From Zeus faber (taxonomy: Eukaryota > Chordata > Actinopteri > Zeiformes > Zeidae): 64,000 nt of DNA. Below, piece by piece: positions 49,441 to 61,313 of the stretch (positions within the stretch are counted from its first letter, which is position 1; each line of letters starts with the position of its first letter). Location: NCBI GenBank assembly GCA_960531495.1, contig OY482852.1:31429573-31493572 (forward strand). The letters are read 5' to 3'. Both the position numbers and the translations under genes were made by a program. The notes beneath the pieces were generated by a model that saw only the letters and a program-made list of their open reading frames with translations, did no database searches and had not been told where the DNA came from.

Positions 49441-50287
49441 CTTTCCTCTTCTGCTCTGGCCTACCCCCCCGTCTTTCTATCTGCAGCTGCACACTTAAAG
49501 ACCCTTGCTGCATTATCCTTTTTAATAAAGACCGTGGCCAGAAAGCAACGCAGGCAGAGGAGCGAGGGGGGTGGGACAAGAGGAGGGCCGCTGCTGCCGA
49601 AGCAGCCTTCAAACCTCATTAACTTTTGTCTTGTTGCAGCGCTCACATGCACACGTGCACAAGCACATGAGCACACAAGCGTGTGGGCTGGTGCGCCCCT
49701 CGCACACATCTGTTTTGTCCGACACAAATGCACATAATACACACGTAAACACACCCACAAACACACTTCTTTTATTACATAGTTGTCTATATTACCCGCC
49801 CATCGAGCCCTACACACCCTCCTGCTGCACGCAGCCTACGTTTGCGACAAATTGCGTTTTCTCATGTCCTCGCGTGTGCTGTACAGTTCTGAGGCAGCCC
49901 TCTGCGATGCATGCTTTGCCGCGAGGAACTGTAACCTGCTACTGCAGAAAAAATTACGACAATATTAACTTGTACCAAAAGATTGAGAATTTATTTCTAG
50001 ATCTGATAGCTGTACACAATGTTGCGTTCTAATGTAAACAAAATATTTCAGTCCTTATTAAACCTCTTTCTCTCACTGCTCGCCAGTAGAGCTTGTTCCA
50101 GAAGGAAACAGAAATTGTATAGGAATGTGTTTACCAAGAGACATTGGTAGGCCTACCATTTAAATGAAATAAAATAAAATAAAATAAAAGAGAGCTCTCA
50201 TAAAACATAAAGACCCAGCACAAATACCAATATCCTCAAATGGAATATGCAGGACGGGCACGCCAACAGGTCCTCAACCCACTGGGC
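49441..50287. other. No recognised gene
   Basis: Complex, possibly CNE-like at 49490-49640. (AAAAT)n near 50166-50190. Confidence 0.3.
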
Positions 50288-50424
50288 ACCTAGTAGAAAT
50301 ATAATTATTATATAATTAAAGCTGGTTTGATGATGACGTCGAGGACCGGAGCTTATTAGCACTCTAGTGTGCTAAGAATCTCCGACAGCTTCTGATGTGG
50401 TCTCGCCTCACCTGAACCACATTT
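50288..50424 (+). repeat. Direct repeat unit 1
   Basis: cctagtagaaatataatta, gaccggagctta and gaatctccgacagcttct, then tctcgcctcacctgaaccac, recur in the same order at 50779-50902. The unit is CG-richer than its surroundings. Not recognised. Confidence 0.75.
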
Positions 50425-50778
50425 GGCCTAACCAATGCATTTCCATCACTATATTAATGTAATTACATTAATACAACTTTCATACTTTATAGTAAAGCAC
50501 ATACATTACAACTCATTACTATGTGAACCTCAAACATTCATCTGCCTAATACACATAAACCCCATAAGAAAATATAGTTTAAATTGTGCATAAACCATTT
50601 GGATAATACACTTTTGTAAACATTAGTCAGCCATCACCTCGTAGCCAAACCCTTAGCTAACTAGGTAGCTAAAAACGATTAGCAATTTTAAGCTACAAAC
50701 AATATAAATTATTAATCTCTGTAAACACATAAAACACATAAAACACTTAAACAAGTACCAGTGTTAAAGCCTGACAGC

Positions 50779-50902
50779 TCACCTAATAGAAATATAATTA
50801 AAGCAATAGGCAGGTTTAATGATGGCGCCTAGCACCGGAGCTTGTAACACCGAAGAATCTCCGACAGCTTCTCATGCGGTCTCGCCTCACCTGAACCACA
50901 TG
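50779..50902 (+). repeat. Direct repeat unit 2
   Basis: Copy of 50288-50424 (cctaatagaaatataatta … gaatctccgacagcttct … tctcgcctcacctgaaccac). Weak similarity goes on past the unit (atttctgtcatag here, atttccatcacta there), so it is likely an old tandem duplication with a ~490-bp period. Confidence 0.75.
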
Positions 50903-51026
50903 TTAATGTTACTAACATATTTCTGTCATAGCTAGTGAATATCTAACCGTAACCATCAAATGGTGTGACTACACAATAGTTTTTGTTTTGTTAAGGCTGA
51001 GGCTACACTCAACCACTAGCATATGT

Positions 51027-51195
51027 GGTGGTGGCATAGTGTGGGCTCAGTGGTTAGCGCTGTCACAAGAAGGTTCTAGGTTCGAACCCTGATGCGGGCC
51101 TTTTCGTGTGGAGTCTGTATGTGCTTCCCATGTGCTCCTAGACACTAGGATGGGTAGTTGCAATTTCCCCCAGAGGAATAAATTAAGTATACAAA
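51027..51195 (+). mobile_element. tRNA-derived SINE, short
   Basis: Head gggctcagtggttagcgctg (A-box-like), then ggttctaggttcgaaccctg (B-box-like), then the core ttttcgtgtggagtctgtat. The tail gcaatttcccccagagg runs into aataaattaagtata. Same core as the V-SINE/DANA copies, with a different, shorter tail. Confidence 0.78.
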
Positions 51196-52331
51196 AATGG
51201 GCTTGCTCTTTTGACGCTGTAGGCAAATGCTCAGCGACATCACATTGCGCGACTTTGCTTTGTTGACCATTGTTAGCCATCTAGCATTTCAGGGGTTTTA
51301 GGCTGTGGGTTGATAAACATTTTTCAACCAAGGGCCCGTCCTTATATGGGAGAAAATAAACAGAAGACCCCCTCGTTTATATGTCCCAAAAAACAATTAA
51401 ATATTAGGTCTTATTTCTCACACTTCTTCTTAAGTTATGTGGAAAAACGAATACCAATCAAGAGAAATGTATAAGAAATATTTGTATCACACCATTTCAA
51501 GATACAGAAACAAAACGAAAAAGAACACTGTAGCTCCAAAAAAAACCACACACAAATCAAGATAAATATAGGGAAACAGGTGTGTATTATATGAAAAAAA
51601 TGGAGTTATACCCCAAGGACACAAAAAAATAAAAATAAATAAAATACATTTTTTTTACACAAACTTTCCACTGACCTCCTGGCTAAGTATCATCATCATC
51701 ATCATCATCGTCATCATCATCATCATCAACATACATGACAGAGGACAAGTTGTACTTGTCAGAATACCAGAAAAGTGACAACTTTGGTTGAAAACGAAGG
51801 GAAACGGACATTCACTGGGACTGCTTTTACGCCTTTTATGGAATCCATCAGGAATGCCCCTCCGGAGAATTTCTTTTTATACAGGACACTGTATGGCATG
51901 GTTACAGTAACACATACACTAAGAAAAGAAAGAAAAACAGAGAGAGATGTTTAAAGGACGTGCCAGGGTTGTTTGCGCCACTCAGTCACCCTCTAATGAG
52001 TAATCAACTTTCACAGCATGAGTGTTGTGGTGGTAATTCGGGTTTGCACGCTGCACTCCCGAAGCGTGGAGCAGCGTATTCATTATCGTGGAGATCTGTA
52101 TAATCAAACGATTAGTGAATTTCTTCTCATCAACAAGACCTGCTGCCTGTCTGATGCTGTCATTGGCGGCAGGCGGACAGAAGCGAGCGGGAAACAAGCA
52201 TTCGTTTCCCATTCGTTTGTATTGGGGGCGCTTGGGCACCCCGTGGATGTGACAGACCAGAGGTGAGGAGTGAGGTGACAGAAATATAGAAATACAGAAA
52301 CACAACCTAACACTTTTGATCTTGTGGCTGC
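51196..52331. other. No gene; (ATC)n at 51689-51728
   Basis: A short ATC tract with one CGTC break. Otherwise unassigned. Confidence 0.4.
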
Positions 52332-53742
52332 TATGGCAAGCCGTTTTGACATTTAATCCAAAAACCAAACTATTCACTTTTTTTAAAGTTACTAGTGCTT
52401 ATATTCTAGTTACAGTACTAGTGGCTATTCCAACAGTTACTAGTAACTAATTTAGTTTTACTAGTCAACTGAATTTGGGACTAGTACTTATTTTTTAGAT
52501 GCTAGTAATTATTCCAATTGTTACTAGTATCTACAGTATTGCAATATTACTCGTAACAATATGGACAGTTTTGTCATTGAATCCTGTGGGGCTCCCTGTT
52601 TCAGATATTCAGATATATATTTGATTCTGACTAGTATCTACAGTATTCCAATTTTATATAAGTAGTATCTATTGCAATTTTAGTAGTTTTCTAAAATACT
52701 AGAAACTGTAATACTAGAACCTATTCATTAAGGACTAGTGCGTTTTCACATTGTTACTAGTGACATTTTTATTTTTACTTGTAACATTTAAAATTAAACT
52801 AAAATTAAAAATTTATCAACAAGCTGTTTTGTCTTGTAATTTCTTATGACAGGTAAAAACATTACATACATTGCTACTGGTAAAACAAAATTTTTTACTT
52901 ATAACAATGTGGAACATGGTACCAATACTGAGGGGCAGACTAAACATTTTGATATAATATCTATCTAACTTAAAACTAAAAATGTCTATTCTGCCCCTGA
53001 GCTTGTAACATCCCTGTGCTTCGCCCTTTGTGAGCCACATTTTTCTTTTAAGCCTCACATGTACTGTGTCGCTTCATGATAGAGAATTGCCTTCCACCGG
53101 CATCACCCAGTTATACTGTAAGTGGTTTCCCAGTCTTGGTTGTAGCTGAATTTCCATGTCTTTCTAGTAGTTTCCATCATATTCAACCTAAATCTGCAAT
53201 CTGCGATGACAGCCTTGCCCGCTTTCTTCACAGCCATTAGATAAAAGCCAGATTTTAGAAAAGTGTTTGTCCTGCAGTGATTTGACATTTGAAAACTAGT
53301 CTTAATATGTGGGACACGAATGAAGGAAAAAAATGCTGTACAGTATAGATTGATAGCATAAACAGATGCCTGGTGACCCAAATAGTCACTCATGATAAGT
53401 ACTAGTACTAAATTAATAGTGATTAGTATAATTGAGATAGATACTAGTAACAATCAGAATAGATACTAGTCAGAGGTAAATATTTAATATCTGAAACGCG
53501 GAGCCCCATAGGATTCAATGATTAAATATTTACTAGTAACATTGCAATAGTTAAACAATTGGAATAGTATCTAATAATTAAGTAATAACAGCTAATACAT
53601 TTCAACTAAAATAGTAACTAGTTACAACTGTTGGAATAGCAACTAATAATTAACTTGTAATTAAATATAAGTACTAGTAACTTTTAAAGCGTGATTAGTT
53701 TGTCCTATGAATTACATTTTAAAACGGATTGCCATAGGTGGC
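52332..53742. mobile_element. Long-TIR foldback-like element built of ACTAGT palindromes
   Basis: The left arm (52332 to about 52680) and right arm (about 53395 to 53742) are imperfect reverse complements. Examples: tatggcaagccgtttt against tatggcaatccgtttt; gctattccaacagtt on both; gaatcctgtggggctccctg against gaatcctatggggctccgcg; gactagtatcta on both. The arms are studded with gttactagtaac-type palindromes. The ~0.7-kb centre has an open minus-strand frame at 53103-53453 (VRLNMMETTRKTW-like composition, not recognised). gtggctg and gtggcag flank the ends and may be a 7-bp target copy. Confidence 0.75.
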
Positions 53743-53968
53743 AGTAGCTCCGGATGTAGAGTGGTGGTTGTCTGGCAACTTGAGTGTTGGTGGCTGCTGC
53801 TCCTCCTGGCTAATTTGCCGAGGTGTACACCTAACCCCCTAAAAGCTGATGGTCTCCTTGCATGGCTGACGCTGCCGTTGGTATGTGATTGGGTGAATGT
53901 GAGGCGTGTTACATGTAGAGTACTTTGAGTGGAAAGCGCTATTCGAGCGCAGTCCGTTTACCAAATAC
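53738..53968 (+). mobile_element. tRNA-derived SINE (second SINE family)
   Basis: It begins ggtggcagtagctccgga, then tagagtggtggttgtctggc, cctcctggctaatttgccga, ctgacgctgccgttgg and gtgaatgtgaggcgtg. It ends in the typical aagcgctattcgagcgcag and tccgtttacca. Same family as 33641 (minus) and 55155 (plus). Its start touches the end of the foldback-like element. Confidence 0.8.
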
Positions 53969-54440
53969 AGTACATAGTTGCTCCACGTCGCTTCCGGTCT
54001 TCGTCCTTTAACGAAAATGACAATAGAACCTCCTTCTTCACACATGAAGCCTTAGACTTTGAAGTTATCTGTTTTAGAGACATTGTGCATATCCAGACCC
54101 CTGTGATGCGGCGTAATCAGGACAACAGAACATCAACATCGGACTATGCAATACAGCTTTTGGACCGCTACAACAGACAGATGGAGGGAGAGACAAGCAC
54201 ACTGACAAACTGAAAGACTGGAGATGGAGAGAGATTGAGATCTTTCCAGAGCTGAGAATTAAATACTAATACAGTATTCCTCCACTACTATTCTGCTCCG
54301 GCGCTATTTTTCTTTTAATAAGCTGTCCATAAAAAAATATTCTCTTCCTGAACGATGAAAGTGTTGAACTGGATGACTTCATAGCTCCATTTTTATTACC
54401 CTGTATCTGGGCATCCAGTCTTGTCAGAGGAAAAACTTGA
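53969..54440. other. Open frame 53929-54213, not recognised
   Basis: The frame has protein-like composition past the SINE (HEALDFEVICFRDIVHIQTP; DYAIQLLDRYNRQMEGE). I cannot tie it to a family. No splice evidence. Confidence 0.2.
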
Positions 54441-54447
54441 ACGCTCG

Positions 54448-54449
<2 letters not shown>

Positions 54450-54540
<91 letters not shown>

Positions 54541-54658
54541 ACACACACACAGGGACATAAAAGACGCAGTGGCGCAGAGTGCTGCTGAGTGGTTAATCAC
54601 GTTTCCTTTGTTTTGTCCATCTGTAGAGCTGCCACCCAGTAGGAAGTGTTATTACACC

Positions 54659-54718
<60 letters not shown>

Positions 54719-54817
54719 GCCACTCTGGTGCCCACTTGGCGGGTGGGTCTGGCGAACTGTGTGTGTGTGTGAGTGTGTGTGTGTGAGAGAGACAGAGAGG
54801 GAGAGAGAGAGGGAGAA

Positions 54818-54848
<31 letters not shown>

Positions 54849-54862
54849 GAGGGAGAGAGAGA
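54450..54862. repeat. Cluster of (CA)n, (GT)n and (GA)n tracts
   Basis: CA at about 54455-54552 and 54659-54716, GT at 54757-54784, GA to 54862. The 100-bp spacer between CA tracts is unique. Confidence 0.96.
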
Positions 54863-55154
54863 GTGAGTGGTTCAATGCATCAGAGGCACATTCAGAACAG
54901 TATACAGGGAAATGTCATATTAATCTAATGGAAATTATACGTTTTAGGTATGCACCCAAACCCTTTCTACCTGGGCCGAGTACACCCCTACTTGTTGGTA
55001 GAGAGACACTGGTGCATTTTCAAAAAAGGTTTTGAGGATTCTAACATGTATATTTTAAAGCTTAAACGTTGGCCCCATTGGACTACATTAAAGACAACGA
55101 GAAGCTACAGCAGAGTGGTAAGTTTCTCTACAGAAAAGCGTTCCACTCACTTCA
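54863..55154. other. No recognised feature
   Basis: Unassigned spacer. Confidence 0.35.
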
Positions 55155-55352
55155 CCTCACTCTGGAGGTGGAGTGAGTGGTCGTCTGATGTGAGAAGCGG
55201 AGGGTTGACGGTTCCATCCCCCAGCTCCACCTGGCTAGTTCGCCCAGGTGTCCTTACGCAAGACACCTAACCCCTCTAAAGTCTCAGGTGTTCTTGCACG
55301 GCCGACGCTGCCATCGGTCTGTGAATGGCTGAATGTGAGGCCTGTAACATGT
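55155..55352 (+). mobile_element. tRNA-derived SINE (second family), 3'-truncated
   Basis: gcggagggttgacggttcca (B-box area), ccagctccacctggctag, caagacacctaacccc and cgacgctgccatcgg. It stops at cctgtaacatgtaat, before the gcgctat tail. Confidence 0.75.
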
Positions 55353-55359
55353 AATGCCA

Positions 55360-55420
55360 TGGGCACACTACACAACTTTCAAAGTTGTCAGATCACAGTA
55401 TTGTTCACACTGCACAACTT
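55360..55420 (+). repeat. Possible DNA-transposon end
   Basis: gggcacactacacaactttc and the following aaagttgtcagatcac look like the end of a fish TIR element. A second similar bit (ttcacactgcacaactttct) lies 40 bp on. No mate found. Confidence 0.3.
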
Positions 55421-55674
55421 TCTGTCTTGTGATTGAGAATCTGTCTTGTGGTTTACAGGCTACATGACTGATTGGCAACAGGGGGTCACACATTACAAGA
55501 TCTTTCACCAGGAGGAATCCCTGACGAGTTTGTTGGGTCTCCAAACTACATTTTGTCACGAAAACACCGGAAAAGACGCAATACCATGCGCAGGACAGGA
55601 TTATTTATGTGTTATTTGATTCTTGATCACTGTAAAAAAAAAAAATAAAAGCAGAATTTTAATAAGTAATATAG

Positions 55675-56094
55675 AGAACAATCTTTAATTGTCACACAGC
55701 ACACCACACTACAACACATGCACACGCACACACTTTTGGATGGTGGCTGGTGAAATGAGGCCTCTGCGTTTAACCCATCCTGGCTTGTCCTCCCTACGGG
55801 AGCACAGCCAGGAGCAGTGGGTAGCATTCATGGACGCGCCTGGGGACCTGGTGACGAATGTCCATCGCTGGTCAGACGATGAGGGCATGTTTTTGGTCCT
55901 TACTGACGTTAGATGGAGGAAACCCCATGTGAGCACGGGGACAACATGCAAACACCACACAGAAAGGCTCCTATTTGGGAGATCTGCCCGGAGCACAGTG
56001 CCAACAGCGCCCCAGGCAGGAATCAAACCCAGGACCTTCTTGCTGTGAGGCAGCAGTGAGGCAGCAGTGCAATGCACTGGGCCACCGTGCCACA
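55675..56094 (-). mobile_element. DANA/V-SINE-like SINE, near full length
   Basis: Same layout as 36900-37291: minus-strand head ggcacggtggcccagtgcat and core cctttctgtgtggtgtttgc. A ~45-bp imperfect CA stretch precedes ttggatggtggctgg. Contains a small duplication (gaggcagcagt twice) near 56047. Confidence 0.82.
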
Positions 56095-56692
56095 CAGCAA
56101 TGTATTGAAAACCTAGAGAAGAAACGTAGAAAGGTATATTTCTGGCTATATATTTTTAGAAGCTATACCTATGTATAGCATAATATGTCTTATGAAGCTA
56201 GCGTATAGCGGGCTGAGATTTTATTGTGTTTTGTTTGGGGGGGGGATTTATTTGCACTTCAGCAACATTAGAAACCATAAAGGTACTGAGCTGGATGTGG
56301 TGGTGTTCACCGTGCCCTAGCTCACGTTATCTGTTATTGAGTACACTGCGAGCGCTGGTGATTGAATCACAAACTTTTGCACGATGCCCGATTTATTGGT
56401 TTTGCACGAAAACAATAGAAATTACCACCATGGAATAATCCACTGCAGAAATCGGATTTGTTTATCTCGGTCTGTGATGAATAGGATTTCATAAATCGAG
56501 GTGTGAACCTCCTGATTGTGGCGCACATTGAGATGGGTTTGCCAATGACACAGCTGTGTGTATTACTTATCATTTGGAAAGTAAGCTATTTAGTAGATGC
56601 TAGGCACAAGATAAATAATATAATCTATTCAGTCTGTCTTCCTGTAATAGGGTGCAAACTGCGAGAACTGTCGAGGCTCAGGCCATATAGGA

Positions 56693-56693
<1 letters not shown>
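56095..56693. other. No recognised feature
   Basis: Unassigned. G-run at 56237. Confidence 0.35.

Positions 56694-56763
<70 letters not shown>
56694..56763. repeat. (GT)n microsatellite
   Basis: About 68 bp of GT. Confidence 0.97.
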
Positions 56764-56764
<1 letters not shown>

Positions 56765-57109
56765 GTGCGTGCATGTGTTTTGATGAAATGTTCAGGTCTG
56801 ATGTGTTTGGCTGGGGTTATTGAAGCAGTGGATAAAACCTGGTGTACCCGGGGCACTGTGAGGAAATGAATACATGCATCATGTGTAAATGGATGTAAAT
56901 GGAGACCGTGGTGAAATTCTGCCACGACAAATAACAAATGACATGCTCAGCTGTTCCTCAGTGTCTGCGAGCAGAAAAGGAAGGAAGGCTCCAACGTGGT
57001 TAATAACATTTCCGAAAAGGCAATATCCCAAAACAATGTTGATTCATTTAATGAAATATGGACTACTTTTATCACTAACATAACTCCATCATTTAATACT
57101 TGAGTCTTC
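56764..57109. other. No recognised feature
   Basis: Unassigned. Confidence 0.35.
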
Positions 57110-58283
57110 CGGTGCAATGTCGTTGTGCTTTGGGGCATGTGGGGGTCCTCCTGGTCTGCCGGGGCTCTGCGGCTGGATGGACCCCTGGGCGGCTCCGTGG
57201 TGCGTGGGCCTGTGTTCTTGGGGGATCGGGGGAGTTCGGTAGTCTGGGTGGTGGCACCCGCTCCTTTACCTGAGTTGAGCTGGCCTGTCTCCGGAGGTGG
57301 GGGGGGTGCGGAGCTCACCATATGGCCTCCTTCGTGGGGAGCGGTCTCCTGTCATCACAGCGGGCTGCCAGGGTACCTGCCCTGTGACGCTCTCGGTGCG
57401 CGGGGTGCTCGTCGCTGGGGGGTAGGGCTGTGGGTGGGGGGGCCTTCTGCCGTCCCTCTGTTCTGTAGTCTGCATGCTCGGCTGCTGGGGGTTGACCAGG
57501 GGCCTGATGGGGGCGCAGAGCTGCCCGACATGGCGGAGGCGCATGGCGGACGCTCTGCACCCTTGGCTGATCGCTGTAGGTTGGCTGCCACCAGGTACGG
57601 GAGGTGGGCGCACTGGGTCGCGGTTGGGTCCGGGGGGAGGGGGTCTGCGTGGTTTCTCACCAGACTGTGTGTGCCCCTAACCCTAACCCCCCCACCCCCA
57701 CCCCCCATCATGCTCCTCGGGGCTGGGTGTGGGGGTTGCTCCACGGCCCTCTGGCTTCTCTGGGGGCCCGGGGGTCTTCTGTGGCCGCAGGGCAGGGTAC
57801 TACAGGCTTTCCTGCTGCCGTAGGGTGTCCACGGGGCTGCGGATATTTATGACAGAGGCCACAGAGTTCACGTGACCAGCTGTAGTACCAGTTTTCCTGG
57901 ACCTAATTCACTGTTTTTCAATACATGTTGTCATCCAATGTTCATGTTTTTGTGTAAATGTTGTTTGTTTCTATGTTTATTTGTCTCACCGTGGTGATTC
58001 TCCCCCTCTTGAAGTAGTGATCAGTTGTTTACAGACCCAAACACGATAAAAAGTTCTCCAAAGAGGGGGGTTAGTGGTGGCTCTCAATAACCAAAACTGT
58101 GCTCTTGTCATTCTACAGGTCATCCACAGGACAGAGTTATTGTAGCAGTTCTTGATGATTTAAGAATTAATAAAGAGTTGCATTGCAGGTTGAGAACTTG
58201 AACTCCACTTGCAGACTAACTCTGTCCTGAATGCAATGGCACAAATACTCTGTGTTGTATGCCCAGCATGCTGACAGCACAGG
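57110..58283 (+). repeat. Dispersed repeat, GC-rich 5' part and AT-rich 3' part, copy 2
   Basis: Longer GC-rich part than copy 1 (57120-57850), then the ~390-bp block shared with 38252-38652, ending gcatgctgacagcacaggt and an A-rich tail (58284-58345). Long frames over the GC-rich part have Gly/Pro/Trp bias and shift between copies, so coding is not supported. Likely a retroposon. Confidence 0.72.
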
Positions 58284-58345
58284 TAAAAAAAAAAAAAAGA
58301 AAAAAAAGAAAAAACATTTCCGAAAAGAGAAGAAAAAGAAAAAGA

Positions 58346-61074
58346 AAACATTTTGGTCCCAATAATCTCACAGTTTATATTGTAATTTGCAGCGTTAGAT
58401 GGTTATTAGAATGCAAAAATGTATACATATAAGACATTAATTTAGTATGATTGAATATTAATTAATGAGCCATAGCTTGTGAAGCTAGTTCTGTCAGACA
58501 ATTCGACGCAGCCACATGCTTCCATGCCCTTATTGGCCGTCCTATTTAAGCAGTCAATCCCTCTTGCCCTGCCTGCTTTGCTGCCTGCTCTGCTGTGTTT
58601 CTGTACACCTTGCCCTGAGTGATGAGCACTAGCGCCCGGACGCCCAAACCTTTGGGTCCCCCCCATCAGAATCAGTTATCGTTCATTTAATTTATCTTTG
58701 AATTATCTGATGAAATCCTTCATTAGAATCAAGTATTTTTTTTTCTTATTTTGATTACAGCATTCATTAGAATCAAGCATTTAATTGTATTTTATTTTTT
58801 TGATTAAATCCTTTATAAATTGTAGAACAACAAAAAAACAAACCAAAGGAAGACTGAAAGACATTTTTACACTCCCAGTGTAACAAGACGCTGTCTGGAC
58901 TTTTAGAGAGAATATGCTCCCCTCCCTCTGACACCCACAGTAAGACAATGATCTTGGAAGATCAAACCAATTTAACAATTGGAACTGGCTAAGAGAGCAG
59001 ACACAGCCAACTCTGGCCAGTGTCTCCGGAATCTTTCCCTTGCTGTGAACAAAAAGGGACCCCATTCAAAATGGCTGGGCCAACGACCTACTAGCCATTT
59101 GGCACAGAAGATTTACATGACCTGAACTCTCTTTTCCCTAAAAAGAGATCGGATAGGAAATGTATCTTAATCAATGTGTAACCACTTTAACATGCTTCCT
59201 TAGGCGATTGTGCAAAGAACGATACCACTCTCAACTTTGAGACATGTATACTGACGAAGAAAGGCACAGTATTATGAATGTTGTATAAATATTTATTCCT
59301 TACTCCAAAATGTACAGTATTGTTTGGCTAATGGGTTTGTCCTCTTGTATTGCAATTTATCTGTTCAGTTAAAAGACTTATTGATGTGAATGATTTTTTT
59401 TTGCCTCCCAAAGATTCATTTTTTGTTTGTGTTTATGTTCTTGCATTTCAAAGATTCATTCAAGTATCTGTTGTCAAATTCTTGCATTCCAAAGATGTAT
59501 TTACTTGTGTGATTTTGTCTACTTTTATTTCAAGATGTATTTCACAAACATGAACGGAATACAGAGATTGAAAGAGACAGGTTGTAGGATTTAGATTATA
59601 GAATAGGGCTTTGAATGCCTCACAACACAGAGGAACACCTCCTCTAAAGCAGAAAACCTTGCGAGAATTCTCCGACCAATGTGACACCTCGTCCGAACCA
59701 CTCGACCAAAGGCCACAGAAGGAAGTCATTTCCTCTTCCACCTACCTCCCACCTTCCATCTACCTGGTGCAATGGTTAGCTGCTTGTCTTTTTTTTGTTC
59801 TTTTGCAACCACGTTTTCCTAACCGCAACACAGCCACATCACAGAGACCCTCAGGTACGCATCGTACCTTGGAAGCTTTTCTTCCTTTTACGTTCCCTTA
59901 AACCTGGTTGGAGAACCACTGTTTAAAGATCGCTCCTTCTGGCTCGAATAACACTTTTAGACCGAGTCAGTTTTCCTGTGTTGAATGAACGCACCAGATC
60001 CCCGAAGCCGCTGACATGCCCCCAAACCACTACACGCCAAGCTCGGAATAACTTCTGCAAAGCATGCGAGCTGCACTTCACCATTCTGGACCAGACGGCC
60101 CGTGGAAATCCCGAGCCTATCTGGTAACAAAGGCGAACGACTCATCGAAGCCGATACGGTGATCCAGACAAGTAGAAACAGTGAGCCCTGGAATTACGGT
60201 AAAACATGACGAAGTGATGTTAGTTTGGCACAGTGATAATCTCTTTATTTTGTTATTCAGTTTCGAATACGTAGTTGTGCCTTAGAGGGCATTTACATTC
60301 AATCCCTCTCAGTCAATCTCTCCCTCTTTTCATAACCACCATTTCCTTTTTCCAGATGTGTGTTTGGGTTATAATATACTTTAACCTTTTTCTACCTTTT
60401 AACCATATTATAGAACTCTGTTATTAAAAATAAACATTCATTGTTTGATTAAGAAGTAGTCGTGTATGTATCTGATATATCGTGTGGGAATTTCTGAATG
60501 TAAAATAACTGCTTCCCTGAGAGCTGAGGACCTTCGTCGCCTCCTGTGCGACAATAAACTAAATTAAATTTTTCCATGTTTTAGCAAAAAACTGGTGGCA
60601 CTCAACTCAACTAAAAAATAAAAAATTTAATTATAGGTCCCTATCCCGCTACACCAGTATGTAAAACCATGATCTGCTGGTAAAATATTGTGACAGCTAA
60701 TTTTTTTACAAAGGTGTACACGAGTGACATTTCCGCACATCATGATAACATGAGGACACGGTAATGATTGATGACATTACACTTTAAATCCATCCCCTTT
60801 CCCCCTGGTGAGAAGAGAGGCCCTGGATGCAGCGTATGTATTCAAGGATACTTCTTGTTTTAGTTTTTTTATATACACCTTTTTTCTTATCTCAAGAGAG
60901 AGTTTGGGTCGTATCAGCACAAATTAACATTGATGGTACCTAGCTAATATCACACAGCTGCAGAATGTAGCATTGGGGAGAGGGTGCATGGGGCCCAGAC
61001 CATCTGTGAGGGGACCAACATCACTTTGGCCATATTTGTTTTGGTCCCTGCGTGTGTGTGAGGAAAGGAGGTTT
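58346..61074. other. Long stretch without a recognised element
   Basis: Holds repeated words (ttagaatcaag near 58723 and 58768; aaagattcatt near 59411 and 59450). There is a GC-balanced part at 59900-60220 and AATAAA-type signals near 60424-60600. The style of 58850-60660 is a little LTR-like, but no terminal repeats or protein parts were seen. Confidence 0.3.
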
Positions 61075-61276
61075 TTACATTACATTTAGCAGACGCTTTT
61101 ATCCAAAGCGACTTACAATTATTCAAACACCGACGGACGCAGCCATCAGGAGCAATTAGGGGTCTAAGTATCTTGCTCAAGGACACTACAGCATGCTAGC
61201 AGGAGGAGCCTGGGATCCAACCAGCAACTTTTAGATCACTAGACCACCAGCTCTACCTCCTGAGCTACCGTCCCAG
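61075..61276 (-). mobile_element. tRNA-derived SINE with L2-type LINE tail
   Basis: Starts ttacattacatttagcag, then gcttttatccaaagc (the hairpin in reverse). The head at the right reads, on minus, ggtagctcaggaggtagagc and ttgctggttggatccc. Family of 3239-3424. Confidence 0.83.
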
Positions 61277-61311
61277 GTCATATTTAATGTAAGTGACTGT
61301 GTGTTCCTTAT

Positions 61312-61313
61312 GT

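Noticed and set aside
48893-49498. 201-codon Ser/Leu-rich frame
   Set aside because: It is the CT tract translated.
53929-54213. 95-codon frame as host exon
   Set aside because: The first part is SINE sequence, the rest is unrecognised, and no splice support was seen.
57125-57823. 232-codon Gly/Trp-rich frame as a host gene
   Set aside because: It lies in a dispersed repeat, the frame is not kept in the related copy at 37763, and the reverse strand is equally open. High GC explains it.
58850-60660. Possible solo LTR or ERV-type element
   Set aside because: Some LTR-like composition and polyadenylation-like words, but no paired terminal repeats and no protein part seen.
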